Origin: Epithemia pelagica
Taxonomy: Eukaryota > Bacillariophyta > Bacillariophyceae > Surirellales > Surirellaceae
Length of the DNA stretch: 64,000 nucleotides
Assembly: GCA_946965045.2 (NCBI GenBank)
Contig: OX337240.1
Location: 372,001 to 436,000, forward strand
Direction of reading: 5' to 3'
Below, one piece after another: positions 21,385 through 33,539 of this stretch. How positions within the stretch are numbered: position 1 is the stretch's first letter; each line of letters begins with the position of its first letter. A program made the position numbers and the translations under genes. The notes under the pieces are model-generated. The model searched no databases. It worked only from the letters and a program-made list of their open reading frames with translations, and was not told the DNA's origin.

Positions 21385-22321
21385 TACCGCTTTCGATGTT
21401 TTTTTATGGAGAGAATTGGACGGCGGTTTTGCAGTTGTCCTTGGATGTTGAAATGATGGTCAAGTTGGTGGCAAGGCATCCATTGTTGTGTTTCTTTCGT
21501 TAAATTGATTTGGTCATGTGAGCGGGTAGACAGGGGTCTTGAGTGTTGCTGCATGGTTTGGATGGCACGCTTGAAATTTAATTTATTCTCCTAGTCATGA
21601 TTGTTATGGAACTTTAGAGTCACATCTCATAGTGGGGGGATTTCAGGTTGTTTTGATCTACTCATTCCACGTCTTGTTTTGACGTGGACCGACGTGGTGA
21701 GGTGGTTGTGATTTATTGCGGACGCCGGCCCCAGCCGTCATTGGAGGTATGGGTGGGTCAGGTTGGCGTGGTAGGTTATGAGCCCTTTTATGTTTGGGTG
21801 ATCGTTGAACTCAGACGTTCCATCCCGAAGGGTACTGTTCCTGGTTGTCGCGTCGCCTTGAGAACTGCCCATAAAGTCGCTAATGAGTCGCATTAAAATT
21901 TCTTTCCCCGGTCGAGCGAGTCGTATCTTTCTTGCCTTTAGTGCAAGAGTGGACGATGACGACGACTATAGCAACAACGATCATCCTGTGTGACGGCGAT
22001 GGTCTCAATGACTTTCTCTGAGGAAAAGCATTCCCAACGTCAAGCTAGGCAGGTAGGAGGCTGGGAAGCTATGCAATGTACTTCAAGTCTTCAATGAAAC
22101 GTGGTTGGAAATGTTGTGGTCTAAATACCAGGTTTAGGATAGTACTGTAACGTGTGTAGTTGAATTCTTGGTTCCAATCTCTTCTAATGGGTCTTGAAAT
22201 ACTTTGGGATCCGTGGAACGTCAAGAGTCATCGAACAATGCCTGGGCCTTTCGGTAGAGATCACGATTCTTGTGGCCTTGACGCTTGAATCTTCTTCTTC
22301 TTCTTCTTGACCCCTGGTAGT
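21385..22321. other. 3' flank of the Helitron gene, no gene seen
   Basis: An 8-bp stem (TCCACGTC / GACGTGGA, 7-base loop) lies at 21667-21689, but no CTRR end follows within the usual 10-12 bases. A CTAG at 21591-21594 lacks a preceding hairpin. The Helitron 3' terminus could therefore not be placed. Confidence 0.5.
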
Positions 22322-22528
22322 TTAGGAGGATTCATCCCACTTTTGCTTGTTGTAGCCCAAGACCGCAGCCGCCTTTTGTTGTTCGGCGTTCAATTCATCC
22401 CAGTCGCAGTCCTCAAAATCGGTTTCTTCATCGGCGTCCCACTTTTTCGCGTTGTATCCCAAGACGGCAGCCGCCTTTTGGACTTCGGCGGGAAGTTCAG
22501 ACCAATCGTACTCGTCGTATTCAGACAT
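22322..22528 (-). CDS. Small acidic protein with two W-x-EL...AAAVLGYN..KWD repeats
   Basis: 68 residues from MSEYDEYDW. An upstream in-frame extension to 22552 exists but adds only hydrophobic residues. Two repeats of about 27 residues follow each other: DWSELPAEVQKAAAVLGYN and DWDELNAEQQKAAAVLGYN, each ending (A/K)(K/Q)KWD. The D/E-W-x-E-L...Q-x-A-A-x-x-L-G-Y pattern is a small helical repeat seen in algal and stramenopile proteins, whose role I do not know. The protein is probably cytosolic, with no membrane segment. Repeat conservation inside the gene argues that it is real. Confidence 0.6.
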   Translation of the reverse strand: MSEYDEYDWSELPAEVQKAAAVLGYNAKKWDADEETDFEDCDWDELNAEQQKAAAVLGYNKQKWDESS

Positions 22529-23646
22529 GATGAAGATGAAACTGCGGATCAAAAAAGAGGTTTCGACTTGGGAGGAGCTCCAAAGAATGAGACCAAGGAT
22601 GGAGGAATGAAGAATGAGCCGTAGAACAACGAGACATCCAGAATATCCAACGGCTCTCTATAATTCATGGATCGCATGCCAACAAATGCCAACGGATCCT
22701 TTTGCAAACGTGTGATCGCCTGCAGCGCCTCTTTCGAGTGGATCGAATCTTCCATACTTAACGAACTCTGTTAATTGGACCTCCGCGGTGCGCATTCGAC
22801 GTGCGACTGGACGAATTTAATCTTAGCCCGGCGTGGATGGATGACACGTGCGGCCAATGCGCGCCATAAACATCATACAACAGCGCAAAAAATTCAAACA
22901 CCAACGTCACGAGTCACGATCCGTTGGATGCTTCTAGGACTTGAAATTTAAAACTGGGACGGTCATTTGCTTCCGATTCCTCACAAAGTAAACAGGAAGA
23001 AGCGATCGATGATGAAATGGAACAAAGACCATCATGAATCATGATAGTTACCATTGGGAACTCTAGTAGCGTGGGAAGAACCTCCAACCCAAGTAAAAGA
23101 GACTGCCAGTCATCTTGAAGAAAACTCGCAAAAGTGAAGAACTCTTGGATTTGCAGGAGAGGATGAGCGAGTCCCAAAGACTGAAACTCTGTGTTGATGA
23201 AAGGTTCATCTTGGGATGGAATGTGCAAAGAAAATGAATTTTCAATCTCATCCGTAAGGCTCACTTTGCTTTAGATTGGGTAAGAGTGAACTTTCTGACA
23301 CACTCGCTGATGAGCCTTTCGAATGGCATGGGTGGAGTTACGACCAAGTGCTTTGTGTCATAGGAGTAGGATGTATATCGCAGCGGACTTAAGAAGCAGA
23401 CTTTATACGTTCCTTCTTCCTATAGAGAAAGAAGCATGTAAGCTTGAGCATTTCCAAAGGAGTACGTGTACTTCATGGCAATCCCATACTCCTAGGAGTA
23501 GGAGTAGAAAATGAGGGTACTCCGTAGGAGTAATACCGTAGCATAGCAGTCCTAGCATCATCGAGTCGCGGCAAAGATGGCGTTAAATGAAAAAGTCATC
23601 GATCATCGATCAGATTGATCTGGAAGACTTGAGGTGCCGAAAGGAC
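22529..23646. other. Intergenic between the small repeat protein and GPCR A copy 2
   Basis: No gene is firmly supported. A 116-codon minus-strand frame at 22914-23264 (start MSLTDEIENSF) has no recognisable motif and is left uncalled. Around 23480-23540 the motif ACTCCTAGGAGT and its half-site TAGGAGTA recur several times. Confidence 0.5.
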
Positions 23647-25198
23647 ATGACCTCAAGTACGGGCCCCGCTCCCCTGTATACCGACACTCAAGCCAATGTT
23701 TTGGCCCTTCTTCCCTACTTCAAGGCTCCATGGTCGGTGGCCGGTTCATGCCTGATTTTGTGGTCGATTTGGTTCGATCGCAAGGAATTGTTGAAATATG
23801 TCTATCACCGCTTAATGTTGGCGATTAGTCTCTTTGACTTTATCAGTTCCATGGGCATGTTGGTACTGGGACCGTGGGCCGTGCCCTCTGATTGGCCCTA
23901 TGGTCGGAGTGGGCGTGGAACCAATGGAACTTGCGAAGCCATGGGCTTTTTGTTGAATATGTTGATCGCCTCCATGTGGTATGGAGCCTTTCTCTCCATT
24001 CAGTTTGTTTTGGTACTTTGTTTGGAATGGAAGCAACGGTGAGTTGTTGGTTTTCCGTGAGTTGGGAGACTGTGATGGGTTTTTCTCATGCATTGGACTT
24101 CAATCAACCATTCTGTTGACATATGCACAGACGGATTGCCTGGTGTGTCGAGCCCTTGGCGCATTTGCTCGTTGGTTTGACCGTCATGGCTGGAGCTGGG
24201 GCTCTGTACAGTGATGTATTTAATCCACTCCGTCACTTGCCAGGCTGGTGTTGGTATGCGGATAATCCACCCTTTTGTTCCGATAACAATGAGAAACAAT
24301 GCAATCGAGGAGACGATAACGAAATTTACAGCAACATTTTTTTCGATATTATTGGGGCCTGGATAGTCATTATTATTTGCATGACATTGATTGTTCTCAA
24401 AGTTCGACAAGTGGAACGAAAACTGCTGCAATACACTTTTGAAAGCATCGCACCGGCTTTCGGAGCTTCATGGCGACCACAAGGGAATCCTTCTCATGTT
24501 GCGTCGTTTACTCGCACCCGGGCCACGGCGTGGCAATCACTCTTGTAAATTGGAGCCTTCTTTGTTGTATTTTTACCGCCCGTCATTCTCATGTTGCTTC
24601 CAGAGAACCCGGAAGATGGGGGGAAGAAGGAAAGAAGAGTCAGGTTCTTTTTTGCGCTTTTGGTGAAAGTTTTTACTCCTCTGCTGGTGCGTGCTATGTG
24701 TCAGTCCCTTTCTTCTGTTGTCGGTGTGCTTGTGGTTTACCTGATACAACGGTTCTCTTTTGGAACACAACAGGAACAGGGACTCACCCATGTTTTGTAT
24801 ATTTCTTTGATTCAGGGATTGTTCAATGCCATTATTTATTTCCGACGACGGTTTGCCGACTTGATCAAGGATGGAAAAGTTTGGCCTTTGTCAAACGTCT
24901 TCCAATGATTCGAGAATGGATCCAGAACAATAGGTCACAACGCAGTGATTCCAATACAATGTCGAGCGACTCGAGGCCTCGGCCACCACCACAACAAGAG
25001 CAACAAGAACAACCAGTACAGGAAGATGATGGCGCAAGGTTGCAGGAGAATTCTTCACCAGTGGCCATTTCAGATCCTGTCCATACCACCACTGGTTGTG
25101 AGAATGGAGGAACGGCCTCTGTCAATGTCGCAGCGGACGATCCGCGTGGTGACGACGTTTTGGCGACTTGCAATGAGAGACAGTGTACATCAAGCTGA
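23647..25198 (+). pseudogene. GPCR A, copy 2: complete exon set but stop codon plus frameshift
   Basis: Exon 1 is 23647-24038, exon 2 is 24131-24686 and exon 3 is 24816-25198. Exon 1, outside the window for copy 1, shows the start MTSSTGPAPLYTDTQ, TM1 (ALLPYFKAPWSVAGSCLILW), TM2 (MLAISLFDFISSMGMLVLG) and TM3 following CEAMGF. Exon 2 carries the same TAA as copy 1 (24546-24548, Tyr in the paralogues). Exon 3 additionally lacks one A in the run at about 24874-24878 (DGKS becomes DGKVW), giving a stop at 24906-24908. This copy therefore decayed further after the duplication. Confidence 0.85.
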
Positions 25199-25374
25199 CC
25201 GGGTTGAATCACAAAGACCATTCTGAACTGATTGGATTCTAGATTTTATAGGAGTGAGATATCCACAGCAAGAGAAAGCACAAAACTGGTGGTATCCTTT
25301 CGCAAAAGGCCAACACCCAAACGCCCGCATGGCAGAGAAAAAGAGAGAGACAGAGAGAGAGAGACACGGAGGGT

Positions 25375-27390
25375 TCATTCTTGGATCCCAGCGGCTTCCG
25401 CAAATTCCACTTCCACCAATGAGAACCGTCCCAGGCTCGTCTGATTCAGCAGTTGCCGAGCGTTGACAGAAGCTGGAAGTTCGACATAGAGCTCCAACAG
25501 GTTGTTGTTGTTGTTGTGGGTGTCATTGTCTTTGGTACTACTTCTACTACCTGTTTTTGCTTCCAAGCCCTCCACAATGCGAACAAGACCCGACTGGATT
25601 CCCAATGCCTCTCCCATGGCAGTCAAAATCTCCCATTCCATGGCGAGATTGATTTCTTCTTGTTCCACTTCGTGTTGCAACCGAATCCATAGTCCTTGAG
25701 GACGAGGGAAAATGAGGCCGGTCTGTTCCAGTTGGTCGACATGGGTGCCTACAGGGAGCTGTTGACAAATGCTTCGATCTTCCAGAGAGGATGGAAATCC
25801 AATCCTGGACGTTGTATCGGTTCCGTAGGGTTGTCCGTCTTTGAAAAACGTGACGATACCTTGGAGAAGATTGTCCAAGACATGACCCAGCCAATATCCT
25901 TGTGGATTGCTCGCATGAAGCATTTGTTCTTGTCGTGAAATCAAGTAATGGGGTACCACACATTTGTTGAGATTGGTAGGGAAGGGTTCTCCCTCGGGCT
26001 CACAAACGGCACGAAACATGCATTGATTGCCACCGCGGGAACCGAGAAGGTAGTCCATTTGCCCAACGTTCATGGTATTTTGCATAATGGAATCTGTTTC
26101 GGTGGTGACCAGTTGCCAGCCCTCGGTCGGTTGTGACGAGGTGGACAAACCCAGTGTCCGGAGGGCCAATTGTCCAAACGTGTGCACGGGCAAGACATTT
26201 TGGAGTCGTCCCATACAGTATCCACCGGACCCGTTGGCAATGTCATCAAAACATTGAGGATCGCCAGAAATGACCACTTGTTCGAGTGGAATTCGAAGCA
26301 AGGGCCAGAGTTTCGTGGGATGTTCACCGAGCAAATAGGCAATGCGTCGGACAATATAATAAATGCTGAAATACTTTTCTTCTTCGGACAGCGCATTCAG
26401 TGATTTGAATTGATCATTTCCCAGAAGCGGTTGAAGAAGGAGAACCAAATTGTCAAATGTCACGTCCAGTGGTAAGGCTTCGGCCCCAAGTAAGCCACTT
26501 ACTCCCTTGGCCAGCGCTTGGGAGGCACAACCCTCTTGTTCACCTCCAGCGGCTTGACAGGAGACAAATTCCAGGTCCCAGTCACGAAAGGAGGCTCCAA
26601 AGAGTGGATTCAACAAAAAGATGCGTTGATAGAGACCGGCCGGACCAGTATTGACGGCAAACGTCGCGAGAGGAGCACCCATGGATAGTCCCACGGCAAA
26701 TACCTTTTGATATCCTTGTCTACAGACTTCATCGATCACAATGTCATTGATAGTGGCCACCCAGTCGACAAATGCTTGGCGAGTCGTGGGCATGCGCTCG
26801 TCGCTTCGAGATATTCCTGCGCATTGGTTGGGAATGATACGAAACGGCTCATTTTTGACACATTCTCCAGGTTTGAATCCATGACCAGGAAGCAAGGGTA
26901 CCAGAACATCAAAACCGTTCTGGAGGGCCACCTCGACAAGGGCATCGGCCGTGTTTGGACAGGAGGAAAAGCCATGAAAGACAACAATCAAGCCTTGGTG
27001 TTGTAATGTCGTGGACGAAGGTCGTTCCGTAGTTTGGTAAAATCTGGGCCAAGAAGGGGGTTGAATCTCATCTAATGGGGGAAGCGCACAAATCCACTCT
27101 TGCCATTTCGTTAATCTGTTGTCTGAATCACAAATGGTTTGATCAGGGGTGGTATATTGTGGTGGTGGTTGTTGGTTTGGGTCGGAATGATCAATGGTCC
27201 CACAGAGACTGGTCCGGAAGTCCTCTACCTTGCGTTCTCCTTTCAGTTCCAAAGATACGGTAGAGTTGGAACGGCGACCAAGACGAATTGCACCGACAGA
27301 GGACTCTACCGCCCACAGGGAAAGGAAGAATATCCACAAGAAACAACGTAAAGTTGCATGGGCTGCTCGAACCTTCGTTGTCTTCATCAT
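25375..27390 (-). CDS. Secreted alpha/beta hydrolase (serine hydrolase), intact copy
   Basis: 671 residues, single exon, starting MMKTTKVRAAHATLRC. Residues about 14-33 are a hydrophobic signal peptide (FLWIFFLSLWAVESSVG). The alpha/beta hydrolase core follows: strand plus oxyanion loop GLIVVFHGFSSCPNT (133-147), LLPGHGFKPGE (166-176) and the nucleophile elbow VGLSMGAP (Ser236). After about residue 330 comes a second half without a recognised domain, including GDPQCFDDI, NKCVVPHYLISRQE and SRPQGLW-like blocks, shared only with the paralogous fragment at 5901-6493. The enzyme is probably secreted and acts on an ester or amide; the substrate is unknown. The acid and His of the triad were not assigned with certainty. 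It is the only unbroken one of the three hydrolase copies here. Confidence 0.8.
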   Translation of the reverse strand: MMKTTKVRAAHATLRCFLWIFFLSLWAVESSVGAIRLGRRSNSTVSLELKGERKVEDFRTSLCGTIDHSDPNQQPPPQYTTPDQTICDSDNRLTKWQEWICALPPLDEIQPPSWPRFYQTTERPSSTTLQHQGLIVVFHGFSSCPNTADALVEVALQNGFDVLVPLLPGHGFKPGECVKNEPFRIIPNQCAGISRSDERMPTTRQAFVDWVATINDIVIDEVCRQGYQKVFAVGLSMGAPLATFAVNTGPAGLYQRIFLLNPLFGASFRDWDLEFVSCQAAGGEQEGCASQALAKGVSGLLGAEALPLDVTFDNLVLLLQPLLGNDQFKSLNALSEEEKYFSIYYIVRRIAYLLGEHPTKLWPLLRIPLEQVVISGDPQCFDDIANGSGGYCMGRLQNVLPVHTFGQLALRTLGLSTSSQPTEGWQLVTTETDSIMQNTMNVGQMDYLLGSRGGNQCMFRAVCEPEGEPFPTNLNKCVVPHYLISRQEQMLHASNPQGYWLGHVLDNLLQGIVTFFKDGQPYGTDTTSRIGFPSSLEDRSICQQLPVGTHVDQLEQTGLIFPRPQGLWIRLQHEVEQEEINLAMEWEILTAMGEALGIQSGLVRIVEGLEAKTGSRSSTKDNDTHNNNNNLLELYVELPASVNARQLLNQTSLGRFSLVEVEFAEAAGIQE

Positions 27391-28432
27391 TGTTTGATGT
27401 TAAGTTTAGGATAAAATGAGAACACCTTGCACGGCCGCGTTCCCATGAAGAAGAGGAAAAGAAGAGAAAGTATTGGCGACCTCAAAAAGTGGGGCTCTGA
27501 CGTCGTTCATCAGACCGCCACGCGTTAAGAGAATCGACGAAGACCGTTAAGCGTGCGTTACGATGTTTATTAAACGAGACTGCACTCGTACTCGTGTATT
27601 GTATGATTGTAGATTAGGAGTTTTTTATTGTACTGGTAGGCTCTGCAATTGTCCCAGTGTCGGAATCTTGCGCGCACGTCGAGCTTCCGCGTCCACGTTC
27701 TCTTCCAACCTAAAACCTAAACCAACCGCTGCGACTAGGTACTACTCGACACGGACACGATAGAGTGGAACGAACGCCGACACCAACGGCCAATGGAAGG
27801 AACTACGCTCAAACCTAACAGTCATTCGAAAGGATCGTTGGAGCGTCACAAAACGAAGAACCACAACTGACGAAAAGTGCCCGTGCCAAAAATCTTTCTG
27901 TCGTCATGCCAGAGGTGGGCAAAGGCGTCCCGGCAGAACGGAACAAACTGCAATGGCGCTCTGATGCTAGATTGTTCGAGGTAGGGTTGTGTATCTCGTC
28001 TTTTCTTGAGTGTCATGGTACCGTCAGCTTCGTGGAACAGTGGAAACTCAAGCATACCGCGGAGCCGACATGATTTCTAGAGACACGCGTCAGTCCAGGA
28101 TGGATGAAAGTACACCCAAAACCTGATGCCCACTCTAGATATACCCTGTTACACATGAGTTTGACAGAAGAGTCGGGAGAAGGAGGATTTTCACAAGCCA
28201 CCATCAAATGTGGAAGATGGATTGCGGCTCCTAATCTGCAGAAACCCAAGTCCATCCGAAAAAAACCAACTCTCCCATTGGATGATTCTCATTCATTGCA
28301 TGTCAGATGAAAGACCTTGCCGTGTCCGAGTCATATATCCCTCAATCAACCCATAAATCGTCTACACCAAAAGAAGATTGCTCTTGATTTTCATCCTCAA
28401 GATTGCTCTTGAATTTCATTCGACCCTTGTGA
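27391..28432. other. Intergenic, upstream of the intact hydrolase
   Basis: Duplicate of 3438-4479 with a few substitutions. No gene or clear regulatory element is recognised. The near-perfect preservation reflects the recent duplication rather than selection. Confidence 0.6.
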
Positions 28433-30094
28433 TTATGGTGGTTCCGAATCCATCCTGTCCTCCTCACCGTCGTCCCCCGTCACGGGTTCCGTTCCGTGAA
28501 CAGTGTCGTTGCCAGTGGTCAATTCGTCGTCACCACTGGGATGGTCGGATGGGGGCAATGATTTGGTAGAGCCCGCTGGAACATTGTCGCTGGTAGTATT
28601 CCCTGAACTCTCACTCCCACTACCATTCGCAGTGGCGGTATGCACAGGATCCGAAATGGCCACTTGTGGAGTGGACATGGTCGTGTGCTGCAGCCTACCT
28701 CCATCCTCTTCCTCTCCTGCTGATGCTGCTGGTTGTCGTCGTCTCGAGTGACTCGCCGTGGTATTGGAATGACTGCGTTGTGACTTGTTGTGGATCCATT
28801 CTCCAAGGACTGGAAGACGTTGGACAAAGGCAAGGCTTTTCCCATCCTTGATCAAGTCAGCAAACCGTCGTCGGAAATAAATAATGGCATTGAACAATCC
28901 CTGCATCGCAAACAAGCGTTTTGCAACACGAGAGATCGAGAGAACGAGAGAGAGACAGTTGTCAGTCGTGTTTCAATGGTTGCAGCATTGATCACCGTCC
29001 GCACAGATCGATACACATAGATACACACGAACCTGCAGGGGAGTAAAGACCTTGACCAAAACGGCCAAAAAGAACCGGAGTCCTCTTCCATCCTTGCCAC
29101 TGTCTAGGTTATCGGGCAGCAACTCGAGAATGACGGGCGGAAAAAACACGACAAAAAAGGCTCCAATGTACAAGAGGGATTGGCGTGCCGTGGCGCGGGT
29201 CCGCGTAAAGGAGGATGCTGCATGGTGAGCCGCATGAGAGGTATTTGCAGTCGCTCCTCCTTGCCCGGTAGCACTGGAAGTATGGGGTTGCACCGTGTAT
29301 TGCAGTAGCTTTTGTTCCACTTGTCGAACTTTGAGGACAATCAATGTCATGCAAATGATAATGACGATCCAGGCTCCAATAATGTTGGCGGAAATGCTGT
29401 TGTAGTTTTCATAGTCTTGTCCACGTTGACATTGCTGGTTATCATTATTACCAGCACAAAAGGGTGGATTGTCCGAATACCAACACCATCCAGGCAAGTC
29501 ACGAAGTGGATTGAACACGTCATTGGTCAGACCCCCCACCGATGTACCGACGCTCAAGGCAACCAGCAAGTGCGCCAAGGGCTCGACACACCAGGCAATG
29601 CGTCTGCGCAGAGTCGAGAGAGAGAACCATACAAAATGAGATACAACAGCACCACATGTATTTTCTGGCCTCCTCATTGTGGCTACTGGCGTACAACACA
29701 ACAACACTCACCGTTGCTTCCATTCGAAACGAAGTACCAAAACAAACTGAATGGCCAAAAAGGCTGCATACCACATGGAGGTAACCAACAGGTTCAAGAA
29801 AAAGCCCATGGCTTCGCAAGTTCCATTGGTTCCTTGTCCACTCCGACCATAGGGCCAATCGGAGGGCACGGCCCATGGTCCCAACACCAACATGCCCATG
29901 GAACTGATCCAATCCAACAGACTTATCGCCAACATTAAGCGGTGATAAACAAACTGTAGCAATTCCTTGCGATCGAACCAAATCGACCACAAAACCAGAG
30001 ACGAGCCCGCCACCGACCATGGTGCCGTGAAATAGGGTAGGATTGCCAAAACGTTGGCTTGCGTGTCGGTATACAGGGGAGCGGGGTCTGTCAT
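28433..30094 (-). CDS. GPCR B: class-E-like (cAMP-receptor-like) seven-TM receptor, complete
   Basis: Exon 1 is 30094-29712, exon 2 is 29603-29033 and exon 3 is 28900-28433; 473 residues with phases 2 and 0 and no stop. The start is MTDPAPLYTDTQANV, aligned with receptors A, C and D. Order: TM1 LPYFTAPWSVAGSSLVLW; TM2 LMLAISLLDWISSMGMLVLG; loop VPSDWPYGRSGQG; TM3 after CEAMGFF with the downstream W of the family; TM4; ECL2 LPGWCWYSDNPPFC; TM5 IIGAWIVIIICMTLIVLKV; TM6 SLLYIGAFFVVFFPPVIL; TM7 GLFNAIIYFRRRF. The 130-residue cytoplasmic tail is rich in Ser, Thr, Gly and Asp and likely phosphorylated. It is the best-preserved receptor of the cluster, while copy 1 lacks exon 1. The ligand is unknown. 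Confidence 0.88.
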
Positions 30095-32179
30095 GTTCTG
30101 GTACCGATACTCCACACACAAATCTATCGAAAGAGCTCCTTCCTTCCAGAAATAGGAAGCATATCCACCATCAAACACTTTCTACAATCTCGGATGACAA
30201 AACAGGTTCTCTTATTTTGTCGAAAGACTTTTGCCACACGACGACATGATGTGTTCTTGAGGTTTCTGACCCAAGAAAAGATTCTCGGGGCCCGTCATTG
30301 CGGCAATCCTAATAAAATATGCGCGACTCACCCTGGTATGTCTGTCCGTCACGACACGTGACAAAGATCGGAATATGGTCGCCGATATATTCCGTGCCGA
30401 TGGAAAGCACACGCCAGCTAGCCATACGCAGACCGACACCTCCAACACGGTACAACCAAAAGTCTGTTCCCACAAAAACCCAAAATCCAAAATCGCAACC
30501 TTACTACAAGGGGAGAGAACAAAAGGAAGCAACTGGACGAGTATTCTGATGAATGATAGTACAAGTAAGAAACTTTGTCCCAAGACGACGGAGATTTGGA
30601 AATGGAGGACGCTGTGCTGGCGAGAAAGTTGGTGTTGTTGTTGTATCCCAGGCGCACACCAAAAAATCGCATCACCGTCTACGACTGCGTGTGGTGGTGC
30701 GGGAAATGACCACGACCCACCGCTGTTTGACTCTCGGAAAACTCCTACTACTGCTCATACGGACGCTCCTGCTGGTGTTGACAGAGAAATTGTGAGGCAC
30801 TTACATCCAATCCTTTACCGATTGGATCCCACTATTCGGATACGGACGAGCTCCTCAAAGACATGAAACAACTCCAACCATTGTTGCAACAACATAGTTC
30901 TTCAATTCTTGTTCATGCAGAAAACGATGACCAACAAACTTTGAGAAGCTAGTGGGGCCAAGTGGGGTCAGTTGGCAACCATCTTTCGTCAGGCCAGGGA
31001 CCGAGAGGCTTCCAGGGTTCCAGTCCACGGCAACGACAACAAGAATGCTATTTTTGGAATACAGAATCGCAGTGGTGGAGATGCGACACGCTGTGCTGAA
31101 TAGCAAATAACGAACCATTCATGATGACAATCCGGATATGATGGTTTATACGGAGGGTATAGTCGATCTTCAGAATCCAAGGCAGATAGCTGTCGTCGTT
31201 GTCCGAAAGGAGGATTGCCTGTTTTGGGAACGGTGTCTGTACCTCATTTCGGAGGGTCACCCAGGTACCATAGGAATGCCAAGCGGAGGATGATTTTTCT
31301 CCAGTTGAGGAACCACGAGACAAAATCCTTCCGGATCTTTTCCAATCGAAGCATGAGTATTCTTCTAATCGTCACTCCTTTCCAATGGGCACTACAACTT
31401 GTTGCTGCTCTTCTCTTTACACCAGAGACACTGCAACAGGAACCGCTCCCCCTCGAGACCACAAACAACCAATCCAGGATCATGGTGTGCTTTCGATTGC
31501 TGTCTGTCAACAAAGGGTTTGATATTCATTCTTGACACACAAAAGTAATAATAGATCAACACACTCATCGTTTCACGAAGCTCCACCTTTAGCCCCGACG
31601 AAGGCCTGTGCTGCCCCTGAATATTTTCACGGCTCCCGGTTGGTTGATTCATGTGTCAAGATGCTGCTTCCATCCGAGTATGGTGCACACACTAGAAGTG
31701 ACTCTGAACTACTTACTCTCGCGAGAGAATCATTGTACCCACCAGCTCCTGACGTTGACCACAAGGCAGTGAGGACAGTCCTTCCTCGCAACGCCAAACG
31801 CTCTGGTGAATGGAAAGACAACGACATGAACCATAAGGCAAAGAGAAGGATCAATGAATGACAGATGTGCGTCTTTTGAACCAAGCTTTGAAGATTTCGT
31901 AATAACGCACATCGTATCAACATACCCAACCGACCGTGTGGATTGCTGCTTTGAAATAGACACTGAGAGGTACACTGCCATCGCGGGGGGCACGGTTGTA
32001 CGTTGTTGTCGACTGCTACACGAGTCATCGTGTGTGTAGGAATTTCGGCGCCGCATCCTCCTCGATTCCGAGCAAACAAAAGCTGTTCAATGATTGTTCT
32101 GTTATCCTCAATCTGACCACAAGACTGGAGGACTTGTCGTTTTGTCTTGGTCGACGACAACCGCTGTGGGACACCCTTC
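30095..32179. other. Long gene-free stretch between GPCR B and GPCR D
   Basis: Many short overlapping frames on both strands, none with a motif or a convincing start and length. A short sequence at about 30364-30410 (GATATATTCCGTGC) recurs at 35281-35294, suggesting remnants of a dispersed repeat. I see no RNA gene by eye. Confidence 0.5.
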
Positions 32180-33539
32180 CTATGGCACCTCCTGGAGATC
32201 GTCATCATCAACCACTGGACAGCTCGTCGTGTCTTGTCGTGGTTGGTGGGAACGGGAGGCACCACCACCTCGTGGTCGGCCATGTTGCATGCGGAGCTCT
32301 ATCCAGGGACCCAACAGCGGAAGAGTGCGTACAAACGCCAGACTTTTGCCGTCCTGGATCAAAGTCCGAAACCTCTGGCGAAAATACACAATGGCATTCC
32401 CGAGTCCCTACAGGTGGAGAAGAAAAAAAGAGTCAACCTGTCAGTAAGCATGATTGACTGCGCATTGGACGGCATTTTCCTGTATAGCAACAGCAAAGAG
32501 GCACAACATACCTGCATGGGAGTAAACACTTTGGTGAGCATGGCCAAAAAAACCTGGTCGCTCGTTCCTTGGTGGTGACATGGTGATATTGTGGCAGTCC
32601 GAATAAAATTACGGGAGCCGAAAACACGACAAAGAATGCTCCAATGTACAAGAGTGCCTGACGAGCCGTGGCCCTCGTACGAGCATAGGTTGGTTCATTG
32701 CCGCGTTGATTGCCTGGTCCAGCATTGCCCACGGCATAGTCTTTTAGCTTGCTTTCGACTTGTCGAACTTTGAGCACAATCAAGATCATGCAAAGGATAA
32801 TGAGAATCCATGCCCCCAACACATTCCACGTAACGTCACTGTTGAATCGGCTACTGTTCTCTCCCCGAAGACACTCCACCTCCTCCGTCTCGGAGCACAA
32901 TGGAGGATTGTCGGAGAACCAACACCATCCTGGTAACTCCCGGAGTGGATTAAACATGTCATCGGAAATACCGTAAAAGGCAGCGGCAAAGACTTCCCAA
33001 ACAGTCACCAAGAAGGCCAGAGGTTCGATAGACCAAGCAATGCGTCTAGGTAGAAAGGGTGATGGAGGCAGAAAATCCAAGAAAGCGTCTCATGAAATCA
33101 CCGTGACATGATGCTTTTGTCATTTGTTCTGTTGTCAAAACACGTACCTTTCCTTCCATTCCCAGCGAAGCACTAGAACAAAATGAATTGCCAGAAACAC
33201 CGAGTACCAGATGCTGATTGTCCCAAGATGAAAAAAGAACCCCGACGCTTCGCAAGTTTCGTTGGTACCACGCCCACTCCGACCATAGGGCCAATCAGAG
33301 GGAACGGCCCACGGGCCCAGAACCAAAAATCCCATGGAACTCACCAAATCGGAGAGGCTAATGGCCAGCATCAAGCGATGATAGACGTGCTGCAACAATT
33401 CCTTGCGATCGAACCAGATCGACCACAAAATCAGGCATGAACCAGCCACCGACCATGGAGCCGTGAAATAAGGCAATAGTGCCAGAAAGTTGGCTTGTGC
33501 ATCGGTAAATAGAGGCGTTAGGACCTCCGTGCTTGTCAT
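32180..33539 (-). pseudogene. GPCR D: receptor with a one-base frameshift before TM7
   Basis: Exon 1 is 33539-33148 (MTSTEVLTPLFTDAQANF; TM1-TM3), exon 2 is 33045-32512 (TM4-TM6, ECL2 LPGWCWFSDNPPLC) and exon 3 is 32407-32180 (GLGNAIVYFRQRF and a short tail ending DDDDLQEVP). Splice positions match receptors A-C. Exon 2 is one base short: at an A7 run on the plus strand (32546-32552) the frame goes from ATRFF to WPCSPK instead of (L)AMLTKVFTPMQ, which lies in the next frame immediately after. Restoring one base would keep the whole receptor open. This is either a recent pseudogene or a homopolymer error in the sequence. Everything else looks functional. Confidence 0.75.

Larger units (their letters stand above)
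23955..29852. repeat. Segmental duplication, copy 2
   Basis: Direct repeat of 1-5899. On its right side the sequence continues smoothly through exon 1 of GPCR B, and on its left through exon 1 of GPCR A, so this is the ancestral arrangement, and copy 1 is the derived, truncated one at least at its right edge. Confidence 0.95.

Noticed and set aside
21591-21594. CTAG as the Helitron 3' end
   Set aside because: No hairpin 10-12 bases upstream and no matching 5' TC end could be defined; the nearby stem at 21667-21689 is not followed by CTRR.
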